A program made the translations under genes and the position numbers. DNA of 64,000 nucleotides, from positions 1 through 64,000 of the forward strand of contig URMO01000004.1 in the NCBI GenBank assembly GCA_900549085.1, read 5' to 3'. The first letter of the stretch is position 1; each line of letters opens with the position of its first letter. This stretch comes from an uncultured Collinsella sp. (GTDB lineage: Bacteria; Actinomycetota; Coriobacteriia; Coriobacteriales; Coriobacteriaceae). Below the pieces are notes generated by a model. The model was not told the DNA's origin and did not search any database. It saw only the letters and a list, made by a program, of their open reading frames with translations. This document shows, piece after piece, positions 52,357-61,930 of the stretch.

Positions 52357-53874
52357 CTAGGCGTCGTACGCCGCAAGGGTGCGCTTGAGAATCGAACCGT
52401 CGCGCTCACAAGGCTCGGGTCCGTTCTTGCGCAGCATACACTCTTCCTCGCCCTTACCGGTCACGATGACCACGGCAGGACGGACAGTTTCGCGCACGGC
52501 AGTCTCGATAGCGGCAACGCGATCAGTCACGATTTGCCAGTTATCATTCCCCTGCGCTTGAACGTTGCGCGCGATCTCGGCGCAGATGTCCTCGACATCC
52601 TCGGGGCCGGGGTCATCCTCGGTAATCACGATTCGGTCGGCATACTTGCCAGCGGCGATGCCCATCGTGGTGCGTCGATCGACGCCCTTACCGCCCGTAG
52701 CGCCAAATACAACCGCCAGCTCGCGCTCGGGATAGTTCTCGCGCAAGTCGCGCAGGAGTGTCTCGAGGCTCATGCCGTTATGTGCAAAATCGACGATGCC
52801 CAGGATTTTGCCCGATACGGACGGATAGAGCTCCATACGACCGGGAACGAAGACGCCCTCAAAGCCATGGACGATACCCTCTTCGGAAATGCCCAGGGCC
52901 TCGGCGCAGGCAATAGCGGCAAGCGCGTTGGACACATTGAACTTAACCGGCGTGGGAATCACAATGTCACGCGTAAAACGGGGCGTGCGCACCGTTGCCA
53001 CCACGCCGCAGTCGCCATTGCGAATCGCCAGCGCAAGCACGTCGGCACGCTCGTCGGTCAGGGAGAACGTCACCGTACGTTCGCAACGAGATGCCGCCTC
53101 GAGCACGCGATCGACCTTATCCATATCGAGATTGACCACGGCAAAACGGCTCTGCGAGAAGATTTTGAGCTTGCTGGCAAAGTAATCCTCGAGCGTCGGA
53201 TGCTCAATCGGCGAAATGTGATCCTCGCCGATATTGGTAAAGGCGCCGACTTCAAAGTCAATCTTGCCCGTGCGCTCGTATTTGAGGCCCTGACTCGATG
53301 CCTCCATAACCAGCCACGGGGCACCCGCCTCCGCAGCATGTGCGATGCGAGACTGCAGCAGGAAGGATTCGGGGGTCGTCAGCTTGGAAGGGCCCGTCTC
53401 GATGCCGTCGTCGAACTCAATGCCCGTATTAAGAGCGGGTCGATGACAGCCCGTAAGCTTGGCCTCGTTGGCGAGGATGCCGCGCAGATAAAAGCTGCAG
53501 GTCGACTTGCCCTTGGTGCCTGTAAAGGCGCAGACCTTCACCTTACCCGACGGGTGCCCATAAAAGGCATCTGCCACCACGGCGAGCGTGCGACGAATAT
53601 CGCTCACAATCACCGCGGGAAGATCAACATCGTAATCGACCTCGGAAACGTAGGCCACGGCGCCATCGGCGATTGCCGAAAGCAGGTACTCGCGCTTAAA
53701 CGCACGGCCTTTGCAGACAAACAACGTGCCCGGACGCACCTGGCGCGAGTCATCAGTCGCAAACTCAATGCGCTGGTCGCACGAGGCGCTCGGTCTGGAA
53801 ACAACAAGGTCATCTTCCTCGAGCAACTCTATATAGCGCATCAGAGTTAGCTTCTCTTGTGTCGGACTCGACAT
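52357..53874 (-). CDS. murE: MurE-type UDP-MurNAc-tripeptide synthetase
   Basis: The 505-residue Mur ligase adds the third amino acid to UDP-MurNAc-L-Ala-D-Glu. ATP loop is TGTKGKSTC; the central domain has ALNTGIEFDDG and MEASSQGL. In DAP-adding enzymes a DNPR motif binds diaminopimelate; here the matching place reads TEDDPGPED, so another diamine such as ornithine or lysine is likely. ATG 53874 follows GAGAGG. Confidence 0.88.
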   Translation of the reverse strand: MSSPTQEKLTLMRYIELLEEDDLVVSRPSASCDQRIEFATDDSRQVRPGTLFVCKGRAFKREYLLSAIADGAVAYVSEVDYDVDLPAVIVSDIRRTLAVVADAFYGHPSGKVKVCAFTGTKGKSTCSFYLRGILANEAKLTGCHRPALNTGIEFDDGIETGPSKLTTPESFLLQSRIAHAAEAGAPWLVMEASSQGLKYERTGKIDFEVGAFTNIGEDHISPIEHPTLEDYFASKLKIFSQSRFAVVNLDMDKVDRVLEAASRCERTVTFSLTDERADVLALAIRNGDCGVVATVRTPRFTRDIVIPTPVKFNVSNALAAIACAEALGISEEGIVHGFEGVFVPGRMELYPSVSGKILGIVDFAHNGMSLETLLRDLRENYPERELAVVFGATGGKGVDRRTTMGIAAGKYADRIVITEDDPGPEDVEDICAEIARNVQAQGNDNWQIVTDRVAAIETAVRETVRPAVVIVTGKGEEECMLRKNGPEPCERDGSILKRTLAAYDA

Positions 53875-54007
53875 ACAAAGACCTCTCTCGCTAAATTCAG
53901 CCTTAAAGGGCAGAAGACGTCCCGCGGCAGAAACGATGAAACATTCTGTATTATCAACCATCCTAATATGCCACCTGACCTTGCGCGCATCACAGCCTTC
54001 TAAAAAA

Positions 54008-54035
54008 TTGCATGGACTGTGCCGTGGTCTAATAA
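54008..54035 (+). promoter_or_regulatory. promoter in front of the asnB leader
   Basis: TTGCAT at 54008-54013 and TAATAA at 54030-54035 are 16 bases apart. The predicted start is about 54042, before the terminator at 54105-54149. Confidence 0.55.
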
Positions 54036-54041
54036 ATGGCA

Positions 54042-54149
54042 ACAGTGTTCACCCCGTGTAAAACCAAGGAAATCTGGGTGCTGTTCTTTAACATAGCGTT
54101 CGCAACCACGTCCCGCCGCTTCGCCTGAAGATCGGGACGTGGTTTTTTC
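54042..54149 (+). ncRNA. candidate leader RNA or small RNA ending in a terminator, upstream of asnB
   Basis: No plus-strand gene lies upstream, yet a strong terminator is present: ACCACGTCCCG at 54105-54115 against CGGGACGTGGT at 54133-54143, then six T. Before it AACAG...CACCC (54041-54054) can pair with GGGTGCTGTT (54076-54085), leaving a loop with AAACCAAGGAAATC. It could be an attenuating leader of asnB or a separate RNA. It lacks the T-box sequence and no known riboswitch was recognised. Confidence 0.55.
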
Positions 54150-54273
54150 GGTTCGCTCGGCGCTTATGCCCTATCACGAAACAAAAGATTGGCATGATAG
54201 TAAAGATTATTTGACATCAGCTGCCGCAATCCTTGCGGCAGTACACCTGAGCCGTCAGCAGAAAGGATCTTGC

Positions 54274-56142
54274 ATGTGCGGTTTTGTCGGTTTTACCGGT
54301 ACAGATGAACAGAGTGAGCTGGTTCTCACGGCCATGATGAATCGCATCATCCACCGTGGTCCCGATATGGGCGGCCAGCATATCGTCGACAACGTTGCCC
54401 TTGGCTTCCGTCGTCTTTCGATTCTCGATCTTTCCGAAGCTGGAGCCCAGCCCATGTCGAGCGACGACGGCAAGGTCACGATTGTCTTCAACGGAGAGAT
54501 CTACAACTTCCAGGAGCTTCGCGCCGAGCTGGAGGCGGCCGGCTACGCCTTCCACTGCAACGCTGATACCGAAGTCCTGGTACACGGTTACGAGGAGTGG
54601 GGCGAGGACCTGGTCAACCGTCTGCGCGGCATGTACGCGTTCGTGATTCACGACCAGAACAAGAACAAACTCTTTGGTGCTCGTGACATCTTTGGTATCA
54701 AGCCGTTCTATTACTACCAGGCATCCGATGGCTCGCTGCTGTTTGGCTCCGAGATCAAGAGCTTCCTGGACCATCCCAAGTTTGAGAAGGCTGTCAACCA
54801 CGACGCGCTGCGCCCCTACCTGACGCTGCAATTCCCCGCCACGGAGGAGACCTTCTTTAAGGGCGTGTTCAAGCTTGCCCCGGCGCATTGCTTTACGTAT
54901 GACCTGACGACCAACACCATGGACATCAAGCGTTACTGGAGCTGTGACTTCACCGACGACAACTCCAAGACCTTCGAGGAGTACGTGGACGAGTGCGACA
55001 AGGTCGTGCACGAAAGCGTCGCTGCGCACCGAATCGCCGATGTTAAGGTGGGCTCGTTCCTTTCTGGCGGTGTGGACTCCAGCTACATTGCCGCCTGCCT
55101 CATGCCCGACACCACGTATTCTGTCGGCTTCGATTACAAGAACTTCAACGAGACCAACTACGCCGCCGAGCTTTCCGACAAGCTGGGCATCAAGAACGTG
55201 CGCAAGATGATTACCGCCGACGAGTTCTTTGATGCACTGCCCGATATCCAGTACCACATGGACGAGCCGCAATCGAACCTGTCCAGCGTGCCGCTGTACT
55301 ATCTGGCGCAGATGGCCTCCAAGGAGGTCACCGTCGTCCTTTCGGGCGAGGGCGCCGACGAGCTGTTTGCCGGCTATGAGTGGTACGAGGACACCCCCGA
55401 GATGCGCACTTTTAAGAAGCGCGTGCCGCTCGGCGTACGTCGCGCCCTGGGCTCACTCGTTCAGCATCTCCCCTACTTTAAGGGCCACAACTTCCTGACG
55501 AAATGCGCCGAGGTTCCCGAGCGCTGGTATGTGGGTCAGGCAAAGGTGTTCGATCCCTCCGAAGTCGACGAGGTGCTCAAGCCCGCTTATGACACCGGCA
55601 AGAACGCCGCCGAGATGTGCGCCGAGTACTACAAGCAGGTTCCCGACTGCTGCGAGCTTTCCAAGAAACAGTATCTGGATATGAACATGTGGCTACCGGG
55701 CGACATTCTGCTCAAGGCCGACAAGATGTGCATGGCGCACTCGCTGGAGCTGCGCGTGCCCTTCCTGGACCGCAAAGTCATGGAGTTTGCCGAGCACATT
55801 CCCGCCAACTACCGTGTTAACGAAGAAGGCTGCAAGCTCGTTCTGCGTCACGCTGCCAACCGCACGCTGCCCGACGAGTGGGCAACGCGCAAGAAGGTGG
55901 GCTTCCCCGTACCGGTCAAGTTCTGGCTGCGCGAGCAAAAGTACTACGACTACGTAAAGGAATACTTCACCGCACCGTGGGCTGCTGATTTCTTTGACAC
56001 CGATGCGCTCATGAAACTGCTCGACGATCACTTTAAGGGCCGCGCGCTCAACCAGCGCAAGATCTATACCACGCTGACGTTCCTCATTTGGTACAAGCGC
56101 TTCTTTATCGACGAGAACAAGAGCACCGAAGTCGCCGCTTAG
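54274..56142 (+). CDS. asnB: asparagine synthetase, glutamine-hydrolysing
   Basis: The 622-residue enzyme makes asparagine from aspartate, glutamine and ATP. The N-terminal glutaminase starts with catalytic Cys2 (MCGFVGFTG) and includes HRGPDMGG and VFNGEIYNF; the synthetase half has the PP-loop FLSGGVDSSY and SGEGADELFAGY. ATG 54274 is fixed by Cys2 and follows AGAAAGGA. Confidence 0.95.
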   Translation: MCGFVGFTGTDEQSELVLTAMMNRIIHRGPDMGGQHIVDNVALGFRRLSILDLSEAGAQPMSSDDGKVTIVFNGEIYNFQELRAELEAAGYAFHCNADTEVLVHGYEEWGEDLVNRLRGMYAFVIHDQNKNKLFGARDIFGIKPFYYYQASDGSLLFGSEIKSFLDHPKFEKAVNHDALRPYLTLQFPATEETFFKGVFKLAPAHCFTYDLTTNTMDIKRYWSCDFTDDNSKTFEEYVDECDKVVHESVAAHRIADVKVGSFLSGGVDSSYIAACLMPDTTYSVGFDYKNFNETNYAAELSDKLGIKNVRKMITADEFFDALPDIQYHMDEPQSNLSSVPLYYLAQMASKEVTVVLSGEGADELFAGYEWYEDTPEMRTFKKRVPLGVRRALGSLVQHLPYFKGHNFLTKCAEVPERWYVGQAKVFDPSEVDEVLKPAYDTGKNAAEMCAEYYKQVPDCCELSKKQYLDMNMWLPGDILLKADKMCMAHSLELRVPFLDRKVMEFAEHIPANYRVNEEGCKLVLRHAANRTLPDEWATRKKVGFPVPVKFWLREQKYYDYVKEYFTAPWAADFFDTDALMKLLDDHFKGRALNQRKIYTTLTFLIWYKRFFIDENKSTEVAA

Positions 56143-56199
56143 ATTTCGTTATGAATTAGCGGTGAACCACACAGGGTTTCCGCTATACTCAGTCCCTGC

Positions 56200-56275
56200 G
56201 GGCGATTGGCGCAACGGTTAGCGCAGGTGCTTTACACGCACAAGGCTGGGGGTTCGAATCCCTCATCGCCCACCA
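56200..56275 (+). tRNA. tRNA-Val (TAC)
   Basis: The acceptor is GGGCGAT/ATCGCCC, the anticodon loop TTTACAC, the T arm GGGTTCGAATCCC and CCA is encoded. A TATACT -10 box is at 56184-56189. Confidence 0.95.
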
Positions 56276-56285
56276 CTGATTTGAT

Positions 56286-56315
56286 AGGCTCCCAGCGATG
56301 GGGGCCTTTCCTTTT
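56286..56315 (+). terminator. terminator after tRNA-Val
   Basis: AGGCTCCC pairs with GGGGGCCT and a T-rich tract (TTTCCTTTTT) follows. Confidence 0.72.
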
Positions 56316-56784
56316 TGAGCCCAGCGCATGGGATTCGAACCCGCAAGGGTGCGGAGCTGAGGAAACGCGAAGCGTTTTCCAGCGCAGCACGCGAGGAGCG
56401 AAGTAGCGAAGTGAAGCGCGGGCGGCAAAATGGACCCCTGGCGAATACCCGTGTGCAAAAAATGCCAAATATGAGTACTGCTACCTTTTTAGTAGCAGCG
56501 TTTTCGAAGTCATAAAAGGCAAATCCGGCATTAGAAAGACGATCGATAGTCCAGTTAAGCCAATTTGCCAACTACAAAACTGGACATATGTGGCCCAACT
56601 CGTCTAAAAACAACTAATTTATATGTTACGAAGTTAGTGCCCGTACTCATATTTACCACTTTTTGCACACGGCCCATCCCGGCCATGGTAAATCGATAGC
56701 AAAACGGGCTCCAGTTCGCCCAATCGTGCGCCAAACGGCACGTGACAGCCTGAAACCCGCTCCAAATTGCTATGTCTGATGGCG
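56316..56784. other. gene-free stretch between tRNA-Val and argD
   Basis: No convincing gene is seen; short frames have no support. It contains an isolated T-arm-like GGGATTCGAACCC near 56330 and the inverted-repeat element at 56449-56672. The middle is AT-rich in contrast to its flanks. Confidence 0.6.
56449..56672. repeat. MITE-like element with 30-bp inverted ends
   Basis: The end at 56449-56478 (CCGTGTGCAAAAA...GAGTAC) matches the reverse complement of 56643-56672 at 27 of 30 positions. An inner pair, GTCCAGTT at 56549-56556 and AACTGGAC at 56578-56585, adds a second stem. No transposase gene is inside. Confidence 0.6.
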
Positions 56785-58068
56785 CTAGGCCAAAACGTCC
56801 GACAAAATCTCAATCAGGTTGTCCACGTCGGCCTCTTCGCACACGAGCGGCGGAAGGAAGCGCAGCGTATGTGCGCCTGTAGCGTTGATCACGGCACCAG
56901 CCCCCAATGCACGGGCTACAACGTCGTGTGCATCACCCGCGGCATCGTCCAGATCGCAGCCGAGCATCAGGCCGCGACCACGCACCTCTACCACATGCGG
57001 AAGCTTAGCCAGCGCCTGCTCCATATAAGCACCCACCTTGGCAACATGCTCGGCAAAATCGCCGCGCACGAGCGCAGAGAGCGTCGCGGCGCACGCCGCG
57101 ACAGCCAAGCAGCTACCGCCAAAGGTCGAGCCGTGGTCGCCGGGCTTAAACACGTCGGCGATCTCCTTCTTTGCCACCACGGCACCCATGGGCACGCCAT
57201 CGGCAATGCCCTTGGCAAGGCTCATAATGTCGGGCTCCACGCCATAGGTCTGGAATGCAAACGGCTTGCCGGAGCGGAAGATGCCACACTGGACCTCGTC
57301 GGCGATAAGAACGGCGCCCACCTCGTGCGCCAAGTCGCGCGCCGCCGTCATAAACTCCTCGGTCATGGGGTGCACACCGCTCTCGCCCTGAATCGGCTCG
57401 AGCATCACAGCGCAGACCTCGCTTCCCAGCTGCTTAAAGATTGCGCGCAGTTCGTCGACATCGTTGGGCGTGCAGGCCACAAAACCGCCCGGCAGCGGAC
57501 GGAAGCTGTCCTGTAGCCAATCCTGCATGGTGGCCGCAATGGTCTCGAGTGTACGGCCGTGGAAGCCGCCGCGCATGCATACGATGGTGTTGCCGCCGTT
57601 ACCAGCACGCTTGGCGTACAGACGCGCGAGCTTCATCGAGCCCTCGTTGGCTTCGGCACCAGAATTGGCAAAGAACGTCTCCCACACCTGCTCGTCCGCA
57701 GCCGGGGCACCGAGCGCAGCGGCCGTGGTCTCATCGCCGGCGGCAATGGCATCGGCCAGCACGCACGCACCATCTACGTCGTCGTTGGCAAGCTTGGACA
57801 GCAGCGCCGCGACCTGTCCACGCTGCTCGATGTAGAAGTAGTTAGACACATGCAAAAGCTTTTTGGTCTGAGCCTCGAGCGCCGAAAGCACTGCAGAATT
57901 ACCGTGGCCTAGGCTACACACACCGATACCAGCAAGAAAGTCAAGATACTCACGGCCGTCATCGCCGGTGAGCTTCATGCCGTGGCCTTCGACAAACTCT
58001 ACCGGCGAGCGACCAAAGGTATGCATAACGTAATGGGATTCGAGCGATTGTTGAGTTGCAAGTGACAT
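56785..58068 (-). CDS. argD: acetylornithine aminotransferase
   Basis: The 427-residue PLP enzyme makes N-acetylornithine in arginine synthesis. Family parts are FANSGAEANEGSMKLAR, ADEVQCGIFRSGKPFAF, and the PLP lysine in SLAKGIADG. Last gene of argCJBD, ending close to the MITE-like stretch. Confidence 0.94.
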   Translation of the reverse strand: MSLATQQSLESHYVMHTFGRSPVEFVEGHGMKLTGDDGREYLDFLAGIGVCSLGHGNSAVLSALEAQTKKLLHVSNYFYIEQRGQVAALLSKLANDDVDGACVLADAIAAGDETTAAALGAPAADEQVWETFFANSGAEANEGSMKLARLYAKRAGNGGNTIVCMRGGFHGRTLETIAATMQDWLQDSFRPLPGGFVACTPNDVDELRAIFKQLGSEVCAVMLEPIQGESGVHPMTEEFMTAARDLAHEVGAVLIADEVQCGIFRSGKPFAFQTYGVEPDIMSLAKGIADGVPMGAVVAKKEIADVFKPGDHGSTFGGSCLAVAACAATLSALVRGDFAEHVAKVGAYMEQALAKLPHVVEVRGRGLMLGCDLDDAAGDAHDVVARALGAGAVINATGAHTLRFLPPLVCEEADVDNLIEILSDVLA

Positions 58069-58137
58069 GGGATGCCTTTCGTTGGGCGCCGTACGGCGCA
58101 GGGCTATGGGTGCAGGGACGCGACGACCGCGGGTCAG

Positions 58138-59118
58138 CTAGACCGTCTGGAGCTTCTCGACCTCGTCGAGGTTCTCGGTCAGGCGCGCCGCAAACGTCGA
58201 AAGCGGGTGCGGATGCGTATCGAACTCGTAGGCCGTCTCGGTGGAGTGGATCACGGTACCGACGCCGGCATCGGTCAGCAGCTCCAGGAGCAGCGAGTGC
58301 GGCGTCGTGCCGTTGATGATGTGGGCCCGGAAAACGCCAGCGGTAAGCGCATCGACGGCGGCGCGCAGCTTGGGGATCATGCCCTTGTCGACCTCGCCGC
58401 CATAGAGCATCTCATTGACCTCGTCGAGCGTCAGGTTGGAGATAAGCGAATCCTTGTCGCTAAAGTCCTTGTACAGGCCGTCGACGTCGGTCAAGAAGAT
58501 CGCTTTGTGCGCATGAAGCGCCGCCGCAACGGCGCCGGCGGCGGTATCGGCGTTGATGTTGAAGAAGCCACCGTCCTCCCCCGCCGCGACCGTGGCGACA
58601 ACGGGAATGTACTCGCTATCGAGCAAGCGCTCGATATAGTCGGTGTTGACGTGCGTCACTTTGCCCACGCGACCGAGCTCGGGGTCGAGCGGCTCGGCGA
58701 TGAGTGTGCCGGCATCGCTGCCCGACACGCCTACGGCCAGGTTGCCGTGGTGGTTGATGGCGGCGACCAGCTCCTGGTTAACCTTGCCGCCCAGCACCTC
58801 GCGCACGATATCCATAGTCGCCGGCGTGGTCACGCGCTGGCCGTTCTTAAACTCGACGGGGATGTCGTAGTGGCTGAGCGCCTCGTTGATGGCCTTGCCG
58901 CCGCCATGCACGATGACGGGGCGCATGCCGATGATCTTGAGCAAAACGATGTCGCTCATCACGTCGTGGCGCAGCTGCTCGTCAACCATGGCTGCTCCGC
59001 CATATTTGATAACGACCGTCTTGCCGGTCAGGTTTTTAATCCACGGCAGCGCTTCGAACAGCAGCTGCGCGGTTGCTTCGTTGGATTCGCTCGAACGACA
59101 GTCGCGTGCGAATTTCAT
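58138..59118 (-). CDS. argB: acetylglutamate kinase
   Basis: The 326-residue kinase phosphorylates N-acetylglutamate. It has VVIKYGGAAMV, VHGGGKAI and the late NINADTAAGAVAAAL. ATG 59118 is chosen from the match to the family start; the frame to 59256 runs into argJ. It precedes argD. Confidence 0.94.
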   Translation of the reverse strand: MKFARDCRSSESNEATAQLLFEALPWIKNLTGKTVVIKYGGAAMVDEQLRHDVMSDIVLLKIIGMRPVIVHGGGKAINEALSHYDIPVEFKNGQRVTTPATMDIVREVLGGKVNQELVAAINHHGNLAVGVSGSDAGTLIAEPLDPELGRVGKVTHVNTDYIERLLDSEYIPVVATVAAGEDGGFFNINADTAAGAVAAALHAHKAIFLTDVDGLYKDFSDKDSLISNLTLDEVNEMLYGGEVDKGMIPKLRAAVDALTAGVFRAHIINGTTPHSLLLELLTDAGVGTVIHSTETAYEFDTHPHPLSTFAARLTENLDEVEKLQTV

Positions 59119-59198
59119 AATTTGCCTCGTCTTTCGTATCGTTATCACGCCGTGCTTCGCTGTCCGCAATGCGGCAAGATGCGCAGCGTGCCTGGAAT

Positions 59199-60467
59199 CT
59201 AGGAACGGTAGTCGCCGTTGATGGAGATGTACTCGTGCGTGAGGTCGCAGGTCCACACGGTCGTTGCCGCGTCGCCTGCACCCAGGTCGGCCGAGATCAC
59301 GATCTCGGACGCCTCAAAACGTCGCAGAGCCTCATCCTCGTCAAAGGGAACGGTCAGGCCATCGCGGCAGACAGGCATGCCCATCATGTCGATGGAAACG
59401 TCTTCCTGGTTAAACTTCACGCCGCACTTGCCGAGCGCCATGGCGACGCGGCCCCAGTTGCAGTCGTGACCGGCGATGCAGGTCTTGACGAGCGGCGAGT
59501 TGGCGACGGCACGGGCGGCGATATCGGCTTCCTCGTCGGTGGCGGCGCCGGTAACGTTAACCGTCACGAGCTTTGACGCGCCCTCGCCATCGGCCGCGAT
59601 GTTGCGCGCCAGGCTCTCGCACACCTCGTGCACGGCAAAGGACAGTTCGTCAAAGGCATCAGTGCCCTCGACGATAGCCTCGGCTTCAGCGGCAGCAGCG
59701 CCAGAAGCAAGCATGATGCAGGTGTCGTTGGTCGAGGTATCGGAATCGACCGTCACCTTATTGAAGGTCTGCTTAACGGTCGAGAGCAACAGGGCGTGGA
59801 GCGCCGACGGCTCGACGGGGGCATCGGTAGTAATGACCGCGATCATGGTGGCCATATTGGGCATGATCATGCCCGAGCCCTTGCACATGCCGCCCACCGT
59901 ATAAGCGTTGCCCGCATGACCCGCAGCCTCACTGCGGTAGCGAACGGCATACTCCTTGGAGTGCGTATCGGTCGTCATGATGGCACGGGCCGCATCGGCA
60001 CCGCCATGGGCAGAGAGTGCCTCGTAGGCGGACGGGACGGCCGTCTCAAACGTGTCAATCGGCAGAATCTGTCCAATCACGCCTGTGGATGCAACTAGGA
60101 TCTGCTGGGGTTCACAGCCGATGACCTGCGACGCGATATTGCATGTCTCTCGCGCGCAGGCAAGGCCGGTCTCGCCCGTGGCGGCATTCGCGTTGCCGGA
60201 GTTGATTGAAACGCCGGCGATGATGCCATAGCCCTTGTCCGCACCGCCCAGGTGGGCACGGCTCACCTGCACGGGCGCCGCGCAAAAGCGGTTGGTCGTA
60301 AACACGCCGGCGCCTGGACAGGGCTTATCGGGCACGACGAGCGCATAGTCCAAGCGCTCGGGATTCTTCCGGAATCCTGCATGGATGCCTGCGGCCTTAA
60401 AGCCAGCCGCTGCCGTAACGCCGCCCTCGACGGCGCGTATCTTGATATCAATCAGGTCGGTATTCAT
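59199..60467 (-). CDS. argJ: bifunctional ornithine acetyltransferase / N-acetylglutamate synthase
   Basis: The 422-residue precursor cuts itself at the conserved threonine in PNMATMIAV to form two chains. It recycles the acetyl group from acetylornithine to glutamate and may make acetylglutamate. Other family parts are TTDTHSKEYA and DSDTSTNDT. Confidence 0.94.
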   Translation of the reverse strand: MNTDLIDIKIRAVEGGVTAAAGFKAAGIHAGFRKNPERLDYALVVPDKPCPGAGVFTTNRFCAAPVQVSRAHLGGADKGYGIIAGVSINSGNANAATGETGLACARETCNIASQVIGCEPQQILVASTGVIGQILPIDTFETAVPSAYEALSAHGGADAARAIMTTDTHSKEYAVRYRSEAAGHAGNAYTVGGMCKGSGMIMPNMATMIAVITTDAPVEPSALHALLLSTVKQTFNKVTVDSDTSTNDTCIMLASGAAAAEAEAIVEGTDAFDELSFAVHEVCESLARNIAADGEGASKLVTVNVTGAATDEEADIAARAVANSPLVKTCIAGHDCNWGRVAMALGKCGVKFNQEDVSIDMMGMPVCRDGLTVPFDEDEALRRFEASEIVISADLGAGDAATTVWTCDLTHEYISINGDYRS

Positions 60468-60602
60468 CGTCCCTACGACTCCTTATATCAGACAAAAAAG
60501 CGGGCATCGGCTGGCACGCCATACCGGTCGCAACTACTAGACCAGCTTGAAAGCGGCGCCCAACTCGATACCCGACCACCAAATCGTTAACAATCGAATG
60601 TG

Positions 60603-61673
60603 CTACACCGGGCACGCCACTGTGGGCAAGCCTCGTCGCTCGTCAAAGCCAAAAACGATGTTGGCGCACTGGACCGCCTGGCCCGCAGCACCCTTGCACA
60701 AATTGTCGATAGCACCCGTCGCCACCAGCACGCCCGCACGCTTGTTGAGCGCAAGGCCAATCTGGGCAGCGTTGGTGCCGACGACCGAAGCCGTCTTGGG
60801 CTGCTGGCCGGCATCGAGCACGCGCACAAAGGTGCGACCGGCGTAGAACTTCTTGTAATGGTCGACGACGTCCTCAAGGGCCAACGTGTCGAGAGTCTGC
60901 GGCGCGAGCGGCATCGTCACCGTGGAAAGCAGGCCGCGCTTGAGCGGTGCCAAGTGCGGAGTAAAGACGACGCGATCGGTCAGGTCCAGGATCTGCTCAA
61001 TCTCGGGCGTATGGCGATGTTTGCCTACGCCATAGGCCTCCAGGTTCTCGTCCGCGCTACAAAAATGGGTGCGAGCGTTGCAGGACTTACCGGCGCCCGT
61101 CACGCCACTAATGGCATCGACGATTACGGGGCCGTTCTCTGCCACCCAGCCCGCACGCACGGCAGGAGCGGCAGCGAGGCTCGTTGCGGTGGGATAGCAG
61201 CCGGCGCAAGCGACCAAAACGGGCTTTCCGGCGGCATGGCTGGAAGCAGCGGTCTCTAAGTCCTGGCAGAACAGCTCGGGCAGGCCAAAAGCGCGGGTCT
61301 TGAGCAGCTCGGGGCTCGTGTGCTCGGCGGCATACCATGCCTCAAAGACGGACGGGTCGCTCAGACGGTAATCGGCCGAAAGATCAAAGCAGGAAACGCC
61401 CGCGGCAAGGAGCGCGGGCACCTGCGCCATGGCAGCCGTGTGCGGCACGGCAAGAAAAACCGCATCGCAGCTTTTGAGCTCGGGGGCGTCATGCGTGGTG
61501 AAAACCAGATCGCTCACGCCAGCAAAGCTCGGATACACTGCGGACAGCGGCTGGCCGGCATCGGCGTTGGACGTAATGGCAACAAGTTCAAACTCGGGAT
61601 GGCCGAGTACGAGGCGAATGAGCTCGGCTCCGGCATATCCAGCCGCGCCGACGATTCCAACCTTCAAAGACAT
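60603..61673 (-). CDS. argC: N-acetyl-gamma-glutamyl-phosphate reductase
   Basis: The 356-residue NADPH enzyme forms the semialdehyde used by ArgD. NADP loop is GIVGAAGYAGAELIRL and the catalytic cysteine is in ACAGCYPTATSL. First gene of the operon, with GGAG ahead of ATG 61673. Confidence 0.95.
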   Translation of the reverse strand: MSLKVGIVGAAGYAGAELIRLVLGHPEFELVAITSNADAGQPLSAVYPSFAGVSDLVFTTHDAPELKSCDAVFLAVPHTAAMAQVPALLAAGVSCFDLSADYRLSDPSVFEAWYAAEHTSPELLKTRAFGLPELFCQDLETAASSHAAGKPVLVACAGCYPTATSLAAAPAVRAGWVAENGPVIVDAISGVTGAGKSCNARTHFCSADENLEAYGVGKHRHTPEIEQILDLTDRVVFTPHLAPLKRGLLSTVTMPLAPQTLDTLALEDVVDHYKKFYAGRTFVRVLDAGQQPKTASVVGTNAAQIGLALNKRAGVLVATGAIDNLCKGAAGQAVQCANIVFGFDERRGLPTVACPV

Positions 61674-61724
61674 ATCAGACTCCTTGTCTGCGATTTATGC
61701 ACCGATGCGCATTTCGCAGTGGTC

Positions 61725-61799
61725 ATTATGAGGTGGGTTGAAACTTTAGCACCAAAAGATGCATGAATACGTAAATAGCTTGCATGTTCATGCATTGAA
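61725..61799 (-). promoter_or_regulatory. argC promoter with two ARG-box-like sites
   Basis: On the minus strand TTGGTG (61750-61755) and CATAAT (61725-61730) are 19 bases apart. Just upstream lie ATGCATGAATACG at about 61759-61771 and the palindrome TGCATG-TT-CATGCA at 61781-61794, which resemble ArgR sites. ArgR itself is not in the window. Confidence 0.55.
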
Positions 61800-61930
61800 A
61801 CATTCCCGACACATTCGCTTGAAGGAATTGACAAATAGAGCGGGCCTCGTATTGACCGGCACTCCTTACGGTGCCGGGCAACACGGGGTCCGCCCATGCG
61901 AAAACTAAGTTGTTAGGATGAACCAGCTGG

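Noticed and set aside
54042..54149. T-box leader for asnB
   Set aside because: The conserved AGGGTGG-type antiterminator sequence and the specifier loop pattern are missing.
56325..56350. A second tRNA behind tRNA-Val
   Set aside because: Only a T-arm-like GGGATTCGAACCC is present; no acceptor or anticodon stem can be built.
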